This document shows positions 58,641 through 64,000 of a stretch of DNA of 64,000 nucleotides, one piece after another. The notes beneath the pieces are model-generated. The model was not told the DNA's origin. It searched no databases and saw nothing but the letters and a program-made list of their open reading frames with translations. Source of the stretch: Emydura subglobosa (Eukaryota; Chordata; Testudines; Chelidae); the NCBI GenBank assembly GCA_007922225.1, contig ML680086.1:6590997-6654996 (forward strand), in the 5' to 3' direction. Every line of letters starts with the position of its first letter. The stretch's first letter is position 1. Both the position numbers and the translations under genes were made by a program.

Positions 58641-59310
58641 TAGGTTGAGCAGTACTTTTCCTGCAATTGTTCCTCCCACTTGCCAAGGGTTGCTGAAGTA
58701 CCAGGCTCTGGAGATGAAAGCAGGGAGATTGTCTCTCCTGTGCTCTCAATGCCTCCCCTGCTGAAGAAAGGCAGAAAGGAGGAGGAGGGATCAGTTTGAC
58801 TAGAGTACAAAGGGGTGAAGAGCTGGGCCTGGGGTGGTGAGGGGTGTAACTGGGACAAAGAGCTGTAGGATGGTGAGGGTGGGTTGGGACAAGGGGCTGA
58901 GTGGAGTTACTGGCACTGGCATGAGGACAGACTGGAGGGGCCAGAGACAGAAAGGATGGGATGTGGGTAGGAGACTGGAGTAGAAGACTCTTTAACCACT
59001 AAAGTACACTCCCTTCAGAACCTGGAGTAGAACCAACAGTCCCTGAGTCTCAATATTCCTCTGCCATCAACAAATACCTGTGAGACCAGCTGGCAAAATC
59101 TGTGGCTCTGCTCCCTCTAATGGCTGGACCACATAAAGGATGTCAACCTACTGCTGCCACCAGTTATTCTGGTAATTCAAGTAGCAGAGGTGTGTGCTGT
59201 GGATCTAAGTGTTCTAACCCTGCTGATGAACAAAGTGGGAGTCAATATGGTTCCAATTTCCATTTTTTTAGGGTTGTGGTTTTTTTAGGAAATTCCACAC
59301 AAAAAGCCTA

Positions 59311-59470
59311 GATTAAAAGAATGTTAAGGTTGCAAAGTCAAGTACTCAGAAGTTAGAAAATGCCAACTTTTAAGGTTGCCCATGTAACTTTAATTCAGCC
59401 CCATTGTTCACGAGCATCATGATGCACACAGCCTTTAATTACAAGATCATATACCATTTGTAATTAGAGT
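59311..59470 (+). repeat. Direct repeat pair, copy 2
   Basis: 'attaaaagaatgttaaggttgcaaagtcaag...aatgccaacttttaaggttgcccatgtaactttaattcagcccc...catcatgatgcac' aligns in order with 50561-50720, roughly three quarters identical by eye. The copies are about 8.7 kb apart in the same orientation. Confidence 0.8.
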
Positions 59471-59479
59471 GTATCATAA

Positions 59480-62400
59480 TTTCCTCACTCAAAGTTGACA
59501 GTGTCTTAGTGGTGTCTAGCTAAAGAATTTCAGGTTCTGAAATTTGCATACTCTATTTGGAGCTGTTTGATTATAAGCTTTTGGGGAACAATAAATAATG
59601 GTGGGAACAATTTGCAGTGTTTCCAAAGCCAGGGACTAAAAGGGAATTCTCATCAGAAGTTAACTGCAAGCTGTAGTATTTTGGGGGCAAAAGATGTTTC
59701 TAAAGTATTTAATATCCATAGACAGGAGTATCTAGTTTCTCTGCACTAGTAATTTCCAGATGTCAATAATCCCCAAAGGCTGCGAGTCTGAGCATTATAC
59801 TGTATCCCACTTCTGCTCACCATGTACCACTTGTGTAGAGAGCAGGAGGGCACTGGTATAATTGTGCAATGTGGAATGAAGTTTCTGTTGCCACTTGTCT
59901 GCGGCAGCTGGCTTTCTCAAATGCATGGTGCTCCCACTCCATACCACAGTCTGTCTGAGTCACATATTTTGTTTTTGTTGTCCTTTAAGTTTTATGCCAC
60001 TCTCTCTCCTTGATGTACATTAGTTACTATGGAAGTGATATTATTTTATGGGTGGAGCTCTGTGGCATGCACAAATGCCATATAATGTCAATATAAGTAA
60101 TGATTTTAATTTGTGTCATGACCTTATATATGGTATAAAGATAGTTCTTTATTTGTGCACGCTATTGTAACAACATAAAATTCTATTTGAACTGTAATGG
60201 GCAGTTGGAGTAGAATAATTTTTGCTAACTTCAAACAGCATGATCACACAGACCCAGAAGGAGCTGTGCTTTTGTAAATAACCCCACAGTGTAACTGTCG
60301 GTAGTCTTTGATGACACCCTTAATACTCTTGAAAATCTGCTCTGCAAATGTGTTAACTGACCTTTTATTGTTTCATCTGAAAATTATTTCTTTCCTTGCT
60401 CACGATTGCCTCTTCTTAGCTTGTCATCAAATTGGATTGATAAGTTCACAATATTTACTCATCGTTCCTGAAGATGGTCTGAGTTTACATGCCAAAAAGC
60501 AGGGCTTAAAATTACTTTAAGACTCGTTTCTAAGTAAAATATATGTTGTGTTAAATTGCTTTCTTCCAACCTTCTTTACACAGATTTCATTGGTAACGAA
60601 CAAATGTTCTTGCAGTAGTTTGTTTATACAGTATCTGGAATCACAGACTGTGTGCCATCCCTCCAGCTGAATTGCTGCTAAGATATACTCTAAGCTAAAG
60701 AACACAAAGGAATGGAAAATTCCATGGCTTTTGTTTCAGACATAGGGGTTAGGATGACTGTACAGTGATGTAGGTGTAAGCACACTGAGTGTCTTTTTTT
60801 TTATTTAAATGTGAACCACTTTTAGAGGCAAATAACAAAGTGCTTACAATAAAAATAATAGGCTATAAAATGCTTTGTTAGGCAATGAGCAGATCAGAGA
60901 GCTACATCAGCCACTCTGCAAATGTTCTTGGTGAACTAAGAAATAGGTTCTAATTGGTTGGTAAGATTTTTCTCAGCTAGTAAATGTAAAGGACTAAATC
61001 CTAACCTCTTTACTCTATTTTTACTCAGTCCATGGACTCAGTGGAAGTTTATTCTCACTGTGGAAAGAGTAACAAGCAAATAAGAACTTCAGGATTTGGC
61101 CCACGAAAAATATAAATCTAAAGTCAGATTTCCCTTTTTGTGGGTGCAGTATGAATCCCTCAGATCTGTGCCTGCGTTTTGTATCTGCAATTAAGTTGTG
61201 GATGCAAATTTGAGTATTTTCAGCTGTAGCCAAGTATTTGACTGAAGATGCAAAAAATTCAGGCCCAAATGGGAGGCCAGGCCTCAACCTTCCCAGAGTA
61301 TGCAGTTCCTGAAATCCAATTTTTTGTATCAGTGGCACAGATCAAAATGGTTTAAATCTATATGGACCAGAGAAAAATCAAAGCTATCTTTTAAATAAGG
61401 AATCCAGTTTGAGTCCTGCCACAGTAAAAAAAGTGTGGTATGAAGTGTGTCAAGAGAAATTACAATGATTGTTACAGATATGGCTTGTCATCCAAAGAGA
61501 GAAATGTTTCTATACCATCTGATGCATGGCAGGAAGCCAACTGGTGATGTTATGAAACTGAATGTTTCACTCTGGCTCTCTTGGTTATAAAGCGTCTCAT
61601 AATGCTGTATCTGGCTATTATATTTGTCTCTCAGCTCTGCAGAATCCCATTACTAACCTTCCTTTTACGCCTAGAAATTGTTTGGTTTCTCTGAACTGGC
61701 TTGCAGAGAAGATGGAATTGTATTGCTGCAATTCTTCAACATCGATAAAAATGGCCAGTGCATACTTCTCACTGATCTATGGCTGCAGTGGGCATTTCTC
61801 ATTGTAAAAGGAAATTCACTAGCCAGCTTTTAAACACCGTTGTAGGAGAGTAACAATCTTCACTTTCTTTTCTCCAGTGCAGCCAGTGACGCAACCCCCA
61901 AACGCTGAATGGGGACAAAGGGGAAGTAATATAGTTGAATCTCTGTCCCTCCGTCTTTCCTTCTGGTGTTGCTGAAGCACATTGTAGATGTTGCATGGTT
62001 GAGGTTTAGAGAGTAAGAGGGCTGCTCTTCACAGCATCTCCTGACAGCCAACTCTTGCAGTGGCCGTTGAGATGGGGCCCTAAAGGAGAGCACTTGTCTT
62101 CAAGCAGTATGTTGCAGCTATATATTGCAATATGTCTTCTCTTTCCCACTCAAAAACACACATGCTGACACCACAACACAGGCTGAAAACAAATGCAATG
62201 GTTATCATAGTGTATGACTAGTAATAAAACCTGGATTTTTACTGAAAGCTCTGGCAAGTGAAGTCTTCTCCTACAGCAGGCTCAGCATGAGCCAGATCTC
62301 CCCTCCCACCGTCTGTAAGCCTCCCCTCTGCTTATGTGAACCCTGCAAGGCACCACAAACCAACTCCTGCAAGTTTCTTTCAAAAGGATTGGACATTAGG

Positions 62401-62785
62401 CCACCTTCTGGAGGTCATCAAGGAGACTTGGGTTCTCCAGAACAGGAGCCTCCCAACTCCCACCTACCATAATCCTGAATGTGCCCACAACACTGTGGAG
62501 ACTCTCATGGTGTGCCACTGCTTTGCAATTGGCTAGCTAGCTCTGCAGATATATGGAGGCCCGCCTTCGACTGGCAGCAGGACCTGGGCCCTCTTCTTTC
62601 TGGCTCCTGCTCCCTGTGCGTGAGCACTTTGTTCTCTGCATGTTCAGGAGAGGCAGCAACAGCCCCCACCTAATCAATCTCCTGCCCCCAGCATTCTGGT
62701 GAAGTAACAAGAGCTGTCTGCTCCCCCCCTTCAAAATTCAGGGAGGAGTGGGAGAGGCACCAGGTTCCAGGACGGTGGGGGGGAG
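59480..62785. other. Intronic stretch without a recognised gene
   Basis: AT-rich to moderate sequence with no repeat of clear boundaries and no credible exon. The longest frame is 105 codons on minus (61338-61021), without domain similarity. Confidence 0.5.
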
Positions 62786-62789
62786 GAGC

Positions 62790-62965
62790 AAAGGGAAATC
62801 ATGTCTCACTGATCTCTTCAAATCCTTTTAACGTATGGGTAGGAGAAGAGGTTGGCATCATTTATTTAGACTTCCAAAAGGTTTCAACAAGTTCCCACCC
62901 AGAAGGTCACTAAAGAAGACATTATGAGATGAGACAAAGTATTGTCTTGAATCAAAGAAAGGGTC
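62790..62965 (+). mobile_element. CR1 LINE reverse-transcriptase remnant
   Basis: 'gggaaatcatgtctcactgatctcttc' and 'ttggcatcatttatttagacttccaaaaggtttcaacaagttccc' correspond to the CR1 segment encoding the LDFQKAFDKVPH-like block of reverse transcriptase. Small indels and stops break the frame. It lies next to the GC-rich block. Confidence 0.8.
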
Positions 62966-62974
62966 TTGTAATAC

Positions 62975-63635
62975 GGGGTCTGGTCCAGCCCTGCAGTTGT
63001 GGCCCTTCTTCGGGCCCCGGCTCGGAGGAAGGCCACCGCACCTTCCTACCAGAGGAACGTTTGCGTCTGTGATGAGTCGGTGCCCCAGCCCTGAGACAGG
63101 GCGGGCAGGCAAACAGTCTATTGCCCCGGCCCTCAGGCAGGGCAGGCGAGCAAGCAGTGTCCTCTAGTCAGGAGAGCAGGGGACAGTACTCGCTCTCTGG
63201 GTGGCAAGGATAAGGGGGAATGGAGGGGGACGCAGGCCCACCCGACTCCACTGCGTCCCAGCCCAGGGCCCTAGCAGTGGCAAAGGTGTTGCCACTGAGT
63301 CAGCGGGGCTCCCACCACAACACACCGACAGGGCTTGCCCCTGTCTCAGCCACGGCTATGGCTGTCCCTGGGCCACTTCCTCCCCATATCCCCAGGTACC
63401 TGTATCAGTGGGATCCTCGGTGTCACTGGGGTACACAGCCCGCGGCAGACCAGCCAGTCCCTCCTCATCCACGGGTGGCAAGGCGAGGAGCTCCTCTGCG
63501 AGGGGCAGCTCCTCCAGGTCATAGGGGTAGGGTTCGGCCTCGGGCCCCTCCTCCAGGTCTTGTCCCATCTCTGGGGACTCGGCATCTGGCAGTTCTTCCA
63601 GATCAGGTCCGTGCAGGACTGGTGTGCAAGACTGA
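62975..63635. mobile_element. GC-rich block, probable retroelement or LTR-like fragment
   Basis: About 660 bases with GC and CpG content far above the flanks and abrupt borders. Similar 'ctgagacagggcgggcagg', 'agtcaggagagcaggggac' and 'ctcgctctctgggtgg' segments occur in a GC-rich turtle repeat. On the minus strand 63568-63356 is open for 70 codons with an acidic product (MGQDLEEGPEAEPYPYDLEE at its start), and a second minus frame overlaps it. The class is uncertain. Its position next to a CR1 fragment could mean a CR1-related upstream region, an LTR, or a separate element. Confidence 0.45.
63080..63161 (+). repeat. 41-bp tandem duplication inside the GC-rich block
   Basis: 63080-63120 and 63121-63161 are two consecutive diverged copies: both carry TGCCCC.GCCCT.AG.CAGG, then 'gcagg/gcgag' and 'aa(a)cagt/aagcagt'. 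Confidence 0.8.
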
Positions 63636-64000
63636 TTCAGTCTTACGATTCCTATGTTTGTAATTAATAATGACTTCTAGCAAAACAAAGGATAGTGTAT
63701 ATAAAGCCACTCTACATGGGCTATCAATCTGTATCTCATTTGGGCCATTAGATAATGCTTTGATCTTATTAATTTGCCCTAGGTCCTTGTTAGACAAGGT
63801 GACTGAGTCAATACTGATTGTGCTGTAATTTTCTATGTAGTTACACTAACCAAAGTCATCTGCGTAATTTTTCCCCTCCATCCAAGCCATGGCTCCTTTC
63901 ATTCTTCTTTTCTGTTGAGGGGGAGAGAGGAGGGGAGAAATGTGGGCACATTTCTAGTTTAAACATTGTAGCATTAATAACTTTTTATTTCTATACAAAT

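Larger units (their letters stand above)
42703..64000 (+). other. TOX2: TOX2 intron downstream of the second exon (5' part, at least 21.3 kb)
   Basis: The intron begins GTGAGG. Scanning the remaining sequence I found no frame resembling the next TOX2 exon, the serine-proline linker, the KKKKKKDPNEPQKP region or the HMG box. The contents are repeats and single-copy-looking DNA described separately. From 42703 to 45440 nothing beyond AT-rich intronic sequence was recognised. Confidence 0.85.

Noticed and set aside
42703..64000. The next TOX2 exon or HMG-box exons
   Set aside because: No frame resembling the QEMVHSEV-type segment, the lysine-rich signal or the HMG box was found, so these lie beyond the window.

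Overview
This is a 64 kb stretch of a vertebrate nuclear genome, almost entirely intronic. The host is most likely a turtle; a crocodilian is the main alternative. The window carries CR1 LINE 3' ends, MIR-like SINEs, and many short terminal-inverted-repeat elements and dispersed repeats of kinds I know from sauropsid, especially chelonian, genomes. Introns are long and moderately AT-rich. No bacterial-type features are present.

One host gene is supported: TOX2 (TOX high mobility group box family member 2) on the + strand. Two internal coding exons are visible, at 1908-1973 (22 codons) and 42457-42702 (82 codons). Both have consensus AG/GT splice borders, start and end in phase 0, and join into the N-terminal region just upstream of the HMG box. 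The first exon and promoter lie upstream of the window. The exons for the linker, nuclear localisation signal, HMG box and C-terminus lie downstream. The window therefore holds the end of one intron, a complete 40.5 kb intron, and at least 21.3 kb of the next intron.

Region by region: 1-1907 is the upstream intron, and 1908-1973 is the first exon seen. 1974-42456 is the large intron. It holds a CR1 3' end (7715-8233), an inverted pair of about 170 bp dimeric repeats (9251-9418 and 11306-11490), several MITEs, and a possible broken coding remnant (15032-18460). It also holds a nested repeat cluster with a pogo-like MITE and a large palindrome (25690-27100), microsatellites, a second CR1 3' end (31835-32211), and a hAT-like MITE with an intact 8-bp target duplication inside an older repeat (33733-33861). 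42457-42702 is the second exon. 42703-64000 is the next intron. It holds foldback elements, MIR and CR1 pieces, a direct repeat pair about 8.7 kb apart, an RFX-type X-box in single-copy-looking sequence (54278-54290), a CR1 reverse-transcriptase remnant, and a GC-rich block (62975-63635).

Most open reading frames here are chance or composition effects. The observations most worth checking are the broken coding remnant near 15-18.5 kb, the inverted dimeric repeat pair, the nested transposon insertions, and TOX2 residues that look closer to the paralogue TOX than to mammalian TOX2. Repeat families are named from memory of their consensus features, so exact family names need a library search.
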